The notes under the pieces are model-generated. The model worked only from the letters and a program-made list of their open reading frames with translations. It searched no databases and was not told the origin of the DNA. This document shows positions 43,761-52,358 of a stretch of 64,000 bases of DNA, in pieces. Positions within the stretch are counted from its first letter, which is position 1, and each line of letters starts with the position of its first letter. This DNA comes from Tautonia plasticadhaerens (GTDB taxonomy: Bacteria; Planctomycetota; Planctomycetia; Isosphaerales; Isosphaeraceae). The stretch lies in assembly GCF_007752535.1 (NCBI RefSeq), contig NZ_CP036426.1, positions 7,378,001 through 7,442,000 of the forward strand, in the 5' to 3' direction. Both the position numbers and the translations under genes were made by a program.

Positions 43761-45199
43761 CCGCCCCCGATCGGGATCGGCCCCCCCTCCAGCGGCACGA
43801 TCCAGGGGGCCGGGCCGATCGCCCGGGGCTGTGCCGCCAGGTCCACCCGATCGTCCACCAGCTTCTGGGGCGGCCTGCCGTTGAGCGAGGCGACGGCCAG
43901 CGCCCGCACCTCCACGCCGGGGACGCCGGCCTCCCCGTAGAAGTCGGCCAGGTAGTGGGCGAACTGGCGGATCATGTGCGGCCGGATCGCCATCTTCGCC
44001 TCCTGGCGGGGGGAGAGGAAGTCGGCCGGGTTCACCACCGCCGACCGGCCGGTGCCCGGGTCCGTCACCACGAACCGGATGTCTCCGCTCTTGTCCCGCA
44101 ACTTCATGTGCCAGGAGAAGCGGTGGCCCTCCTCGGTCCAGTTCACGTCACCCGGATAGAGGTGATGGCGCAGCGGGATGAGCACCTGCAAACCCAGGTA
44201 GAGGCCGATCAGGGCCGCCATCACCCGCCTCGACCGGCGGGAGGGCACGTCGGGCAGTTCGTCAGGGGCCGGTTCCCGACGGCCGCCGAAGAGCGGGCGG
44301 AGCGACGTCGAGGGGAAGAAGATCGGCGTGGCGAGGATCATGAACCAGGGGAAGATGCCGATCTCGAAGAGCGCGGCGTTCGTCAGGTGGAAGGCCAGCA
44401 GGACGAGCGCCGCGAACGCCCGGGTCCGCCCCCAGAGCAGCATCGGCGCGGCGAGCAGGTCCAGCAGCAGGCCGCCGTAGGAGAACCCGAGCACCACCCA
44501 GCGCTCCGAGAGCCAGGGGCCGACGACCGGGGCCCCGGCATGGATCGCCAGCCAGCTCCGCATCGGCTCTCCCCGGAGCCAGTCCCCGTTGAGCTTCGCC
44601 ACGCCGCCGAAAAAGTAGACCAGGCCGAGCTGGGCCCTCAGGATCCCGAGCGTCCAGGCCGGGACCCACCGCCTCCGGATCCAGGGCAGCATCCGGACGT
44701 CGGCCGAGAAGTCCCGGTTCGCCGGCAGCAGCGGCATGAGCCCCGAGAGCAGGACGATCAAATAGAAGTGGTTCTGATACAGGCATTGATCCAGCAGGAA
44801 GACATACGAGAACCCCAGGAAGAACAGCACCGACGCCAGCCGGTAGTACAACCCGGCCGCGATCATCGCCGCCGCCAGCCCCATCCCGTAGAAATGGAGG
44901 TGCATCCACTTCTCGGGCCAGGGGCGGACCCAGCCGAATCCCGGATAGGTGAACAGGTAGATCGGGTCCAGGAACAGTTGCCGGACCCAGCCGAACCGGA
45001 GGAATCCGGCCACCTCCCAGAGCATCACCAGGCCGAAGACGACCCGGAAATAGACCAGCGCCGCCACGTCGACCGGCCCGAACAGCAGCCGCCCGGCCTT
45101 GGCCGTCGCCGTCCTCGTTGTTCGGGATCCCGTCGAGGGCGACCGCTCGGCGACGGCCCCGGGCGACGGCCGATCATCCACGTCGCGGTGCGTTTCCAT
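43751..45199 (-). CDS. HTTM/vitamin K-dependent gamma-carboxylase-like membrane protein
   Basis: 482 residues. After a polar N-terminus the horizontally transferred TM (HTTM) region begins AALVYFRVVFGLVMLWEVAG, with several transmembrane helices: LAAAMIAAGLYYRLASVLFF, LVYFFGGVAKLNGDWL, and GIFPWFMILATPIFFP. Segments LDQCLYQNHFYLIVLLSGLM and the C-terminal soluble domain (WHMKLRDKSGDIRFVVTDPG) match bacterial VKGC homologues. Human VKGC carboxylates glutamates with reduced vitamin K; the role in bacteria is unknown. The start ATG at 45199 and the hydrolase gene 10 bases upstream suggest one operon. Its 3' end overlaps uvrA by 10 bases. Confidence 0.82.
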   Translation of the reverse strand: METHRDVDDRPSPGAVAERSPSTGSRTTRTATAKAGRLLFGPVDVAALVYFRVVFGLVMLWEVAGFLRFGWVRQLFLDPIYLFTYPGFGWVRPWPEKWMHLHFYGMGLAAAMIAAGLYYRLASVLFFLGFSYVFLLDQCLYQNHFYLIVLLSGLMPLLPANRDFSADVRMLPWIRRRWVPAWTLGILRAQLGLVYFFGGVAKLNGDWLRGEPMRSWLAIHAGAPVVGPWLSERWVVLGFSYGGLLLDLLAAPMLLWGRTRAFAALVLLAFHLTNAALFEIGIFPWFMILATPIFFPSTSLRPLFGGRREPAPDELPDVPSRRSRRVMAALIGLYLGLQVLIPLRHHLYPGDVNWTEEGHRFSWHMKLRDKSGDIRFVVTDPGTGRSAVVNPADFLSPRQEAKMAIRPHMIRQFAHYLADFYGEAGVPGVEVRALAVASLNGRPPQKLVDDRVDLAAQPRAIGPAPWIVPLEGGPIPIGGGQR

Positions 45200-45209
45200 G
45201 CAATCGAGG

Positions 45210-46166
45210 CTAACGGCCCGCCGTCGGGACGGCAACCGAGCGGGCCACCGCATCCCCCCCCTCCAGGTGCTCCCGGAAGAAGCGGTCGACCCGGTCGACG
45301 TAGCGCGACCGGTGGTCCCGATACGCCCCGACGTGCTCCACGCCCGGCAGCGCGACCAGCTCGCACGACTCCCCGACGGCCCGGGCGATCGCCCGGCCGT
45401 GGGAGACGGGGACGATGGAGTCGTCCTCGCCGTGGATCACCAGCATCGGCCGCTCCCCCCATCCGGAGGCCAGCCGGGCCGGCTTCAGGTCGTCGGTCCG
45501 GACGCCGTAGACGAGGTGCGCCGCCAGCAGAATGCCGGGGTTGAACTGCGGGGGCAGGCCGCTGTGCGCGCTGAGCTGCGTGTCCAGCAGTTCGGGCAGG
45601 TCGCCGAAGGGGCTGTCGAGCACGGCGGCGCCGATCTCGGGGTTCTCCAGCCCTTCGAGCAGGATCGTCGACGCCCCCAGCGACCAGCCGAGCCAGCCGA
45701 CCCGATCGGGCGGGAACCCCTCCTCCCCGGCCCATCGGAGCGCGGCCCGGAGGTCGGCCCGCTCGTCCCGGCCCATCGAGAGCCGCGCGGGGTCGCTCCG
45801 GCCGTGGCCCCGGAGGTCGAACAGCAGCACGTCGAACCCCCGGGCGTGCAGGTCCCGGCCGACCCCGGCCAGCTCCTCCCAGTTCATGAGCATGCCGTGG
45901 ACGCCCACCACCAGCCGCCGCCGTTCCTCGGTCGGGAAGTACCAGCCCCTCAGGGTCAGGCCGTCCTCGGTGGTCGCCTCCCACCGCTCGGCAGGGCCGA
46001 CGAGCCTGGGGTCGAGCCGGGCGGGCCGGTTGCTCGGCCTCGTCAGGTAGTGGGCCGAGACGATCGCCACGCCGAGGTAGCCGAACGGCATCGCCGCGAC
46101 CGCGACGATCGACGCCACGGCGACGATCCGGAACGGGGGCCGACGGCGTCGAGCGGGGACGTCCAT
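45210..46166 (-). CDS. membrane-anchored alpha/beta hydrolase
   Basis: A 318-residue serine hydrolase. An N-terminal transmembrane anchor (FRIVAVASIVAVAAMPFGYL) is followed by the hydrolase fold. The oxyanion turn is VGVHGMLMNW, the nucleophile elbow GWSLGAS, the acid in VIHGEDDSIVPVSHG and the base in LPGVEHVGAYRDH. It resembles the bacterial BEM46/FrsA-like group. The ATG at 46166 follows a GAGG site. It lies 10 bases before the HTTM gene on the same strand. Substrate is unknown. Confidence 0.88.
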   Translation of the reverse strand: MDVPARRRRPPFRIVAVASIVAVAAMPFGYLGVAIVSAHYLTRPSNRPARLDPRLVGPAERWEATTEDGLTLRGWYFPTEERRRLVVGVHGMLMNWEELAGVGRDLHARGFDVLLFDLRGHGRSDPARLSMGRDERADLRAALRWAGEEGFPPDRVGWLGWSLGASTILLEGLENPEIGAAVLDSPFGDLPELLDTQLSAHSGLPPQFNPGILLAAHLVYGVRTDDLKPARLASGWGERPMLVIHGEDDSIVPVSHGRAIARAVGESCELVALPGVEHVGAYRDHRSRYVDRVDRFFREHLEGGDAVARSVAVPTAGR

Positions 46167-46348
46167 GAAGCCGACCTCCGGTGTCGAGACGGGCCGGGCG
46201 GTTCGAAGGGCACCCTCACCTCTAATCGAACCGCCCCCGGGTGGCAACGCGAATCCCCCGGCCCTCGCCCCGCCCGGCCCCGTCGACTAGACTCGCCTCG
46301 ATCGCCCCGACCCGATCACCCGGCCCCCTTCGCGCGGAGGAATCCATC

Positions 46349-47005
46349 ATGCTGCTGCCGATCGCCCTCGCCGCCCTGCTCTCCCCGACGGCCCAGGAGA
46401 CTCCCGGCGCCCTGGAGCAGGACCCCTCCGGCTGGATCGACCTCATCGAGGCGTCGGGCGCCGACCTGGAGGGTTGGACCCGGGTCCCGATCCCCCCCGA
46501 CGGCGCGTTGAATCCCGACTCGCAGTGGTCCGTCGACCCCGAGACGGGTTCGATCGTCTGCTCCGGCGACAAGGGGCACGAGTGGCTCCGCTGGGATGCC
46601 CCCCAGCGGGACGGCATCTACCACGTCGAGTGGCGCTTCGTCCCCGTCGCCGAGGGCCCTCGGCGGTACAACTCCGGCATCTACGTCCGGAACTCCGAGG
46701 ACGGAACCGTCTGGCATCAGGCCCAGACCGGCGACGCCTCCGGCGGCTTCCTCTTCGGCGACACCCTGATCGACGGCGAGCTCGAACGCATCAGCACCCG
46801 AGACCGGGTGCCCGACCCCCGGGTCAAGCCCGCCGGCGAGTGGAACACGTATGAGGTGACCTTCGCCGGGGAACGCGTGACCCTCTGGGTCAACGGCGCC
46901 GTCACCGTCGACTGGGAGACCTGCCAGGTCCCGTCCGGCCACGTCGGGCTGGAGGCCGAAGGCTACCGGATCGAGTTCCGACGCGTCCTGCTCAAGCCAC
47001 TCTGA
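46349..47005 (+). CDS. DUF1080 (3-keto-disaccharide hydrolase-like) protein
   Basis: A 218-residue secreted protein: signal peptide MLLPIALAALLSPTAQE, then one beta-jelly-roll DUF1080 domain. Typical elements are WIDLIEASGADLEGWTR, EWRFVPVAEGPRRYNSGIYV, GFLFGDTLIDGELERIS, EWNTYEVTFAGERVTLWVNG and GHVGLEAEGYRIEFRRVLLK. The family is concanavalin A-like; some members hydrolyse 3-keto-glycosides. A GCGGAGGAA site precedes the ATG at 46349. Confidence 0.9.
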   Translation: MLLPIALAALLSPTAQETPGALEQDPSGWIDLIEASGADLEGWTRVPIPPDGALNPDSQWSVDPETGSIVCSGDKGHEWLRWDAPQRDGIYHVEWRFVPVAEGPRRYNSGIYVRNSEDGTVWHQAQTGDASGGFLFGDTLIDGELERISTRDRVPDPRVKPAGEWNTYEVTFAGERVTLWVNGAVTVDWETCQVPSGHVGLEAEGYRIEFRRVLLKPL

Positions 47006-47135
47006 ATCGGGCGTCGGGCGTCGGGCGTCCCCGCCCCGGTGCTCGGTCGTCCCCCGCACCCGCCGCGCGCACGACGACCCCCCGAGCCGATCCAGGGCAA
47101 TCGGCCGGGGGAGCGTCGCGTTCGATCGGTCTCGG

Positions 47136-47205
47136 GAGGGGCGGGGTGCTAGCAACAGCCACCCCTCGGGTTCGAATGGGCCGGGGTGCTAGCAACAACC
47201 GGCCC
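47136..47205. repeat. two TGCTAGCA-loop hairpins, 40 bases apart
   Basis: GGTGCTAGCAACA(G/A) occurs at 47145-47158 and 47185-47198. The first lies in the loop of a GAGGGG/CCCCTC stem (47136-47141 with 47162-47167). The second lies in the loop of a GGGCCGG/CCGGCCC stem (47178-47184 with 47199-47205). Both loops carry the palindrome TGCTAGCA. They sit in the 384-base gap after the DUF1080 gene, which holds no gene. A further small CCCGA/TCGGG hairpin lies at 47248-47266. Function unknown. Confidence 0.6.
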
Positions 47206-47389
47206 ACGGTAAGGGGACCGAAATCGGCATCCGACCGCGACACGAAACCCGAAAAAAGAAATCGGGGCGGGGATCCGGCCGGGGATCGCGGGGGACCGCG
47301 CAGGGGAGACGCCCGGCCCGGGGCCCGCCAGGGGCCCCGAGGCGGGCGTCCGCGTCATTCCCGGATTTCGATGCGATGCCCGACGTCGA

Positions 47390-49147
47390 TCAGCGCCGGT
47401 CGTCCGAACGGATCGACGCCGGCCTCGGCGCGGGGGACGCGGCCGTCCCGGTCCCTTCGGGGGCGGCCCCGGGGGCGAGGGACTCGGAGGCGAGCTTGCC
47501 GAGCATGACCTGCTCGAAGCCCCTCAGGTCGGTCCAGAAGGTGCCTGGTCCGGCGTAGAAGACGCCCAGGCGGAGGTCCTCCGGCAGGTTCTCGGCGAAG
47601 AGGTAGCGGTTGTACGAATCCGGCCCGCCGAGGGTCTGGACGTACCGCTGATAGCGCTCGGCCTCGGCGGCGTTGGTCAGCTCGACCTTCTTCGCCTCGG
47701 CCTCGCCGATCGTGGTCGTGATGTCGGCCTGGATGGCGGCGGTCCGGGCGTCAAGCTCCGCCTCCAGCTTCTCCGTGGTCGCCTCGATCTCCCTGGCCTG
47801 TTTCTCGCCCTGGGCGATCGCCTCGGCGAACAGCTTGTCCGTCTCGGCGGCCACCCGGCGCTCCTCCAGCGTGACCTTGGCCTTGGCCTCCATCAGGTCG
47901 CCCTCGGCCTCGGCGGTGAGCTGCTTCTGGTCGTTGGTCAGCTTCACCTCCATGGCGATCTTCGACCGCTGGATCGGCTCCCGGACCTCCGCCGGCACGT
48001 AGATGTGCCTCGTCAGGCCGAACAGTAGCGTCAGGTTCTTCTCGTTGAGCCGGGACTCCAGGTCCTCGGAGGTGTCCGTCTGGAACGCCTCCCGGCTGTC
48101 GCCGATCAGCAGGTCGACGGCGCCGTGGCGGGAGCCGTTGATCCGGGCGATCGAGCCGATGTCCGGCAGGACCACCTGCTCCTCCACCACCTCCAGGACG
48201 TTCTGCTGCTGCTCCCCGGCCTTGCCGAAGCGTCGGATGACGTCGGGGGCCTGGTCGGGCAGGATGCCCCAGATGGTGGTGAAGTCGAGGAAGATGTCGA
48301 AGCCGTCCCGGGAGAGGAACCAGATCCCCTTCTCCTTGTCGTAGACCGGGTCCCTCGACAGCGGGGCCAGCTCGCCGACGCCGACCGCCTCGACCTCCTG
48401 GTAGAGCATGCTGCCGTCGGGGCCGACCTCGGGCGCGACCTGCAGGGTCGTCTCGTTGTAGCCCACGCTCAGGATGTCGACCTGGGTGGCGAAGGGGTTC
48501 AGGTAGTAGATGCCCGGCTGCAGGACGTCGTCCTGCGTGCCCCGGCGGGCGCCGGTGCGGAGGTCCTCGGAGCGATTGGTGACCACGCCGACGTAGCCGG
48601 CCGGGATCAGCAGCGCCTCCCCCGGCTCGTGCTGCACGCCGCCGTTGGTCTTCACGCAGGAGGTGACGGGCAGGACCTCGACGTCATAGGCGTACGAGTT
48701 GATCCGGTACCGGCCGGGCGTGAGCACCTTGCGCTGGATGCCGCGCTGGCCCTCCCGGTCGGCCAGGTACTGCCCCTGCGGGAGTTGCTCGCCGAACTTG
48801 GCGGTCAGCACGGCGATCTCGCCGGGCTTGATCAGCGTGTCCCGGATCCGCTCGTACTTGTATTCCAGGGGGTTGATGAAATGCCTCCCCGGGCCGGGCA
48901 TCTCCTGGAGGATGCCCACCTGCTTCGGCCGGCCTCGGCCGTCCGTCTCGACCAGAGTCCCGGTCGGGGCCGTCGGCACGGAGCGGAGCGGCGGGAAGGG
49001 CCCCCGGTAGGTCAGCAGCAGGCTCTCGCCGGGGGGGACCTCCACCCGGCAGACCACCCACTTCCAGGCGAGCAGATACCCGAAGACGTACAGGGCCACC
49101 AGCGCCACGGCGGCCCCGATCAGCGGTCGGATCAATCGGGGGTTCAT
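47390..49147 (-). CDS. SPFH/band 7 (flotillin/prohibitin-like) membrane protein, second gene of a pair
   Basis: 585 residues. One N-terminal transmembrane helix (LIGAAVALVALYVFGYLLAW) anchors a long SPFH domain with repeated GRYRINSYAYDVEVLPV / GIYYLNPFATQVDILSV units. A long coiled coil follows (LEERRVAAETDKLFAEAIAQ and so on to AEAERYQRY). Its C-terminus is proline/alanine rich. SPFH proteins build ring-like scaffolds in membranes and often partner proteases. Its ATG overlaps the stop of the upstream SPFH gene in ATGA. Confidence 0.88.
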   Translation of the reverse strand: MNPRLIRPLIGAAVALVALYVFGYLLAWKWVVCRVEVPPGESLLLTYRGPFPPLRSVPTAPTGTLVETDGRGRPKQVGILQEMPGPGRHFINPLEYKYERIRDTLIKPGEIAVLTAKFGEQLPQGQYLADREGQRGIQRKVLTPGRYRINSYAYDVEVLPVTSCVKTNGGVQHEPGEALLIPAGYVGVVTNRSEDLRTGARRGTQDDVLQPGIYYLNPFATQVDILSVGYNETTLQVAPEVGPDGSMLYQEVEAVGVGELAPLSRDPVYDKEKGIWFLSRDGFDIFLDFTTIWGILPDQAPDVIRRFGKAGEQQQNVLEVVEEQVVLPDIGSIARINGSRHGAVDLLIGDSREAFQTDTSEDLESRLNEKNLTLLFGLTRHIYVPAEVREPIQRSKIAMEVKLTNDQKQLTAEAEGDLMEAKAKVTLEERRVAAETDKLFAEAIAQGEKQAREIEATTEKLEAELDARTAAIQADITTTIGEAEAKKVELTNAAEAERYQRYVQTLGGPDSYNRYLFAENLPEDLRLGVFYAGPGTFWTDLRGFEQVMLGKLASESLAPGAAPEGTGTAASPAPRPASIRSDDRR

Positions 49148-50790
49148 CGGTTGGCCTCCGCGGTGCGGAACGGGTTGGAGGGGATCGTCCCCGGGTCGGT
49201 CGACTCGTCGCCGGCCAGGGGGCCCGGCGGGGCCGCCGGCGGGGTCGAGGCGGGTCCCGGGGACGCCGCGTCGGTGGCGAACTGGCTGAACAGCTCCATC
49301 AGCGGGCCGTCGGAGTTGGTCAGGATCGACCGGAACGCCGGGGCCACCTTGCCGATCATCACGTTGCGGGCGAGCGCCCCGCCGTCCCCGCCGAAGGCGG
49401 ACACCCGGAGGGCCAGGCCGGCCAGGTCGGCCTCGTTCTCGAACCGGATCACGTCGGCCGACGCCCGGGCCTCCGAGCCCAGCGCCTCCGCCTTGCTCCG
49501 GGCGGCCTCCAGGCGGGTCTGCGCGACGGCCAGCCGCTGCTCGGCGGTGGTGACGGCCACCTCCTGGTCCTGCATCGCCCGGGTCTTCTGCTCGACCACC
49601 TCCTGCTCGGCCTCGATCAGCCGGGCCTTCTGCTCGGCCAGCAGGTTCTTCACCCGCAGCTCGGCCTGGGATTCCTGCTGGATCTTCTCCTGGAGGAACT
49701 GGTCGAGCTGCTGCTTGGCCACCTCCCGGGCCCGCACCGGCGCCCGGATCTCCTCCGGGGCCGAGGCCGAGGTGACGGCCACCTGCACGATGTCCACCCC
49801 CTGCTCCTCGCAGCGGTCGGAGAGGGTGCGCTGGAGGTTCTGCTGGAAGATCTCCCGGTCGTCCCCCGAGATGAACTGCACGGCGTTGAGCTTCGAGCCG
49901 TTCACCCGGCAGATCGACCGGGCATAGGGGGTGATGATCTTGTTGATGATTTCCTCGTCGATCGCGTCCCCGTTGCGGTCCTCGTTGTAGAGGACGAAGA
50001 CCTCGGCGGCGCGGGCCTCGTCGATCCGGAAGTTCACCTTGCCGTCGAGCGAGATGTTGAAGCCGTCGGCCGAGAGGAAGGTGATGTCGGCGTCGTCATT
50101 GAGGCCGAAGGTCCGGCTCCGGCAGTCGACCACGTTGATCCGCTGCTCGAAGGGGTTGATGAAGTACTTGCCCGGCGGCAGGGTCTCCTGCTGCACGCCA
50201 CGCTCCCCGGCGTCGACCAGGACCACGTTGGGGTCCTTCGGCTCCCGGCCGGCCAGCAGCGTGACCACGCCCCGGCCGCCGGTCGGCACGTCGATCGGCT
50301 CGACCACCAGGAACTCGGTGGCGTAGGGGTTGTAGGCGACCCGGGCCCCGGCCTCGATCACGCCGGGCTCGATCCCCTTCTGGCCCGGCTCGGCCAGCAC
50401 CCTCCCCTCGGGCAACTCCTCGCCGACGAGGCTGACCCGCACGGCGCACTTCCCCTCGGGGACCTCGAACTGGTCGGAGAGCTCCCAGTCCCAGAAGAAC
50501 GGGTTGTAGAAATACCGGCCCTCGGTCAGGACCTCCGGCTGCACTCCCTTGGTGTAGCCGACCTCCTCCGACCGGGCCCGGGCGATTTCCATGCCCGCCT
50601 CCAGGTCCCGGCCGACCTTGCGGATCAGGACCGCCTGCTTCCCCTTGCCCACCTCGACGCGGCAGGCCCCGTAGAGCAGCCAGCCGCCCACCGCGACCAG
50701 GGCGAGCAGGCCGACGATCAGGCCGCCCCCGAGTCGGGGCGGACCCCCGGCGCCGCGACCCGTCGGGTCGCGTCGATCGATCGATGCCAT
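49144..50790 (-). CDS. SPFH/band 7 (flotillin/prohibitin-like) membrane protein, first gene of a pair
   Basis: 548 residues. N-terminal helix GLIVGLLALVAVGGWLLYGA, followed by an SPFH domain (EPIDVPTGGRGVVTLLAGRE, GERGVQQETLPPGKYFINPF, DADITFLSADGFNISLDGKV) and a long Glu/Ala/Gln-rich coiled coil (KQQLDQFLQEKIQQESQAEL). The tail is proline rich. Both proteins share the GKYFINPFE-type element, so they are likely paralogues that form a hetero-oligomer. No protease gene of the FtsH/NfeD type is next to them. ATG at 50790. Confidence 0.88.
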   Translation of the reverse strand: MASIDRRDPTGRGAGGPPRLGGGLIVGLLALVAVGGWLLYGACRVEVGKGKQAVLIRKVGRDLEAGMEIARARSEEVGYTKGVQPEVLTEGRYFYNPFFWDWELSDQFEVPEGKCAVRVSLVGEELPEGRVLAEPGQKGIEPGVIEAGARVAYNPYATEFLVVEPIDVPTGGRGVVTLLAGREPKDPNVVLVDAGERGVQQETLPPGKYFINPFEQRINVVDCRSRTFGLNDDADITFLSADGFNISLDGKVNFRIDEARAAEVFVLYNEDRNGDAIDEEIINKIITPYARSICRVNGSKLNAVQFISGDDREIFQQNLQRTLSDRCEEQGVDIVQVAVTSASAPEEIRAPVRAREVAKQQLDQFLQEKIQQESQAELRVKNLLAEQKARLIEAEQEVVEQKTRAMQDQEVAVTTAEQRLAVAQTRLEAARSKAEALGSEARASADVIRFENEADLAGLALRVSAFGGDGGALARNVMIGKVAPAFRSILTNSDGPLMELFSQFATDAASPGPASTPPAAPPGPLAGDESTDPGTIPSNPFRTAEANR

Positions 50791-51098
50791 GGGTGAATTC
50801 CTCGGTCAGACCCCGGCCGGCCCTGGCCCGCCATACGACGTCGCGGGGAAGCGGCTCGGCCCTCGGCGCGAAGTACTTCGCCGCAGGGTCCACCCTATTC
50901 ATACCATGTCGATGAATCCCCCGGGATCGCCGGCCGACGACCCGGGGCCGGGCATCCGGCGCCCGGCACCACGCGACTCGCCCCGACCGCCATCGTCGGG
51001 GCGTCTTGGACACGATCTGCAAGGCGTCCCGAAACGGACGGGGCCGGGCCGAGCCGACTCGGAGGATTCCGGACCGAGGGGGGCCGTCCCGACCGGCC
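50791..51098. other. gene-free spacer upstream of the SPFH pair
   Basis: 308 bases. It holds the leader of the SPFH pair and the 3' flank of the small basic gene. I find no hairpin or -35/-10 pair I would defend. Confidence 0.35.
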
Positions 51099-51188
51099 TT
51101 ACTTCTTGCGGTGTCGGATCTTGCTGCGCATGCGGCGCTTCTTCCGACCGACCTTCCGACGGCCCTTCCCTCGACGGCGGCTAGCCAT
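51099..51188 (-). CDS. 29-residue highly basic protein, AURKAIP1/COX24-like
   Basis: The frame from ATG at 51188 to TAA at 51099 encodes 29 residues starting MASRRRGKGRRKVGRKKRRM and ending SKIRHRKK. About two thirds are Arg or Lys. The motif KKRRMRSKIRHRKK resembles the AURKAIP1/COX24 domain found in tiny ribosome-associated proteins of planctomycetes and Bacteroidetes and in mitochondrial mS38. AGGGGAGGG lies three bases before the ATG, a very strong RBS. It would bind rRNA; that is inference. Too short for standard gene finders. Confidence 0.72.
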   Translation of the reverse strand: MASRRRGKGRRKVGRKKRRMRSKIRHRKK

Positions 51189-51314
51189 GAGCCCTCCCCT
51201 GGGTTGTTCGGGTGTTTCGAGCGAGAATGCGAGAATGCGGACGGATCCCCCGCGGGGGAAGATCTTCACTGTACCACGTCGGGCCCGATCGGCTCAAGCA
51301 CAAGCCCGGTCGAC

Positions 51315-52184
51315 TCACTCGGGGGCGTCGGTGCCGAACGGGTCATCGGCCTTGGGGCCCAGCTCGGCGGCGATCTCGTCGAGCCGCTCCCGGACCTCCT
51401 GCATGCCAGACGGCCGGCGGTCGGGTTTCGGTGCGATGCAGTCCATGATCAGGTCGCTGAGCGACTTCGGCAGGTCGGGCACCATTGAGGCGGGCGACTT
51501 CATCCGGGCCCGGTTGGCCCGGCCGTTGTCCAGCCCGGGGATGCCGAGATTGGCATACTCCCCGGTGAACATCCGATACATGGTGGCGCCGAAGTTGTAC
51601 ACGTCCGTCTTCTCGTCCACCACCTTGCGCTGGGCCTGCTCGGGGGCCATGTAATAGGGGGTCCCCTGGACCCGGCCCTTGTCCTCTCCCCGGATCCAGG
51701 CGGTGCCGAAGTCGATCACCTTGACCTGGCCGTCCCGGGTGATCATCAGGTTGCCCGGCTTCAGGTCGCCGTGGTAGACCCCCCGGCGGTGCATGTGGGC
51801 CATCGCGTCGGCGACCCGGCGGAAGAAGGCGACCAGCCTGGGGACGGGGAGTTTCGCCAGCAGGTCGTCCAGCATCACCCCGTCGACGTACTCCAGCAGC
51901 AGCTCGACGCCGGTGGTCTTGAACCACGACTTCTTCACCCGGAAGTCGAGCACCCTGACGATGTTGGGGTGGTTGAGCATCCGGGCCACGTCCCACTCGA
52001 CCATCGCCTGGTTGACGTAGATGTCGTCGTCGGGACCCTGCCGGCGGACGACCTTCAGCGCATACTTGCGGCCGGTCGCCTTGTCCCGGACCAGGAGGAT
52101 CGTGCTGCCCGCCCCCGTGCCGAGGCTGCGGACCACCTCGTAGTCCATCTTCGCCAGCTTGGGCGCGGCGGTCGTGCTCGCCAT
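51315..52184 (-). CDS. small soluble Ser/Thr protein kinase
   Basis: 289 residues, a single kinase domain without membrane anchor. Glycine loop LGTGAGS (21-27), ATP lysine K44 in YALKVV, catalytic loop HGDLKPGN (138-145), DFG at 158-160, and GTPYYMAPEQAQRK of the activation/P+1 region. HRD is changed to HGD, so it is a non-RD kinase. C-terminal lobe closes DLIMDCIAPKPDRRPSGMQE. Start ATG at 52184. No cognate phosphatase is next to it. Confidence 0.92.
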   Translation of the reverse strand: MASTTAAPKLAKMDYEVVRSLGTGAGSTILLVRDKATGRKYALKVVRRQGPDDDIYVNQAMVEWDVARMLNHPNIVRVLDFRVKKSWFKTTGVELLLEYVDGVMLDDLLAKLPVPRLVAFFRRVADAMAHMHRRGVYHGDLKPGNLMITRDGQVKVIDFGTAWIRGEDKGRVQGTPYYMAPEQAQRKVVDEKTDVYNFGATMYRMFTGEYANLGIPGLDNGRANRARMKSPASMVPDLPKSLSDLIMDCIAPKPDRRPSGMQEVRERLDEIAAELGPKADDPFGTDAPE

Positions 52185-52358
52185 GCGGTCTTCACTCTCC
52201 CGGGCTCGTTCGGGTCGTCCCCGGCCGGTCGCCGGGAGACGCCGGCGATCGGCCGATCCGATCGGCCTGGTCCGGTGACCAGGCACCGCAGTCTACCAGA
52301 ATAAGCCGGCCCGATCGACAGGGCGATTGCTCGCATGGGACGAAGGGCTCCGGCCGGT

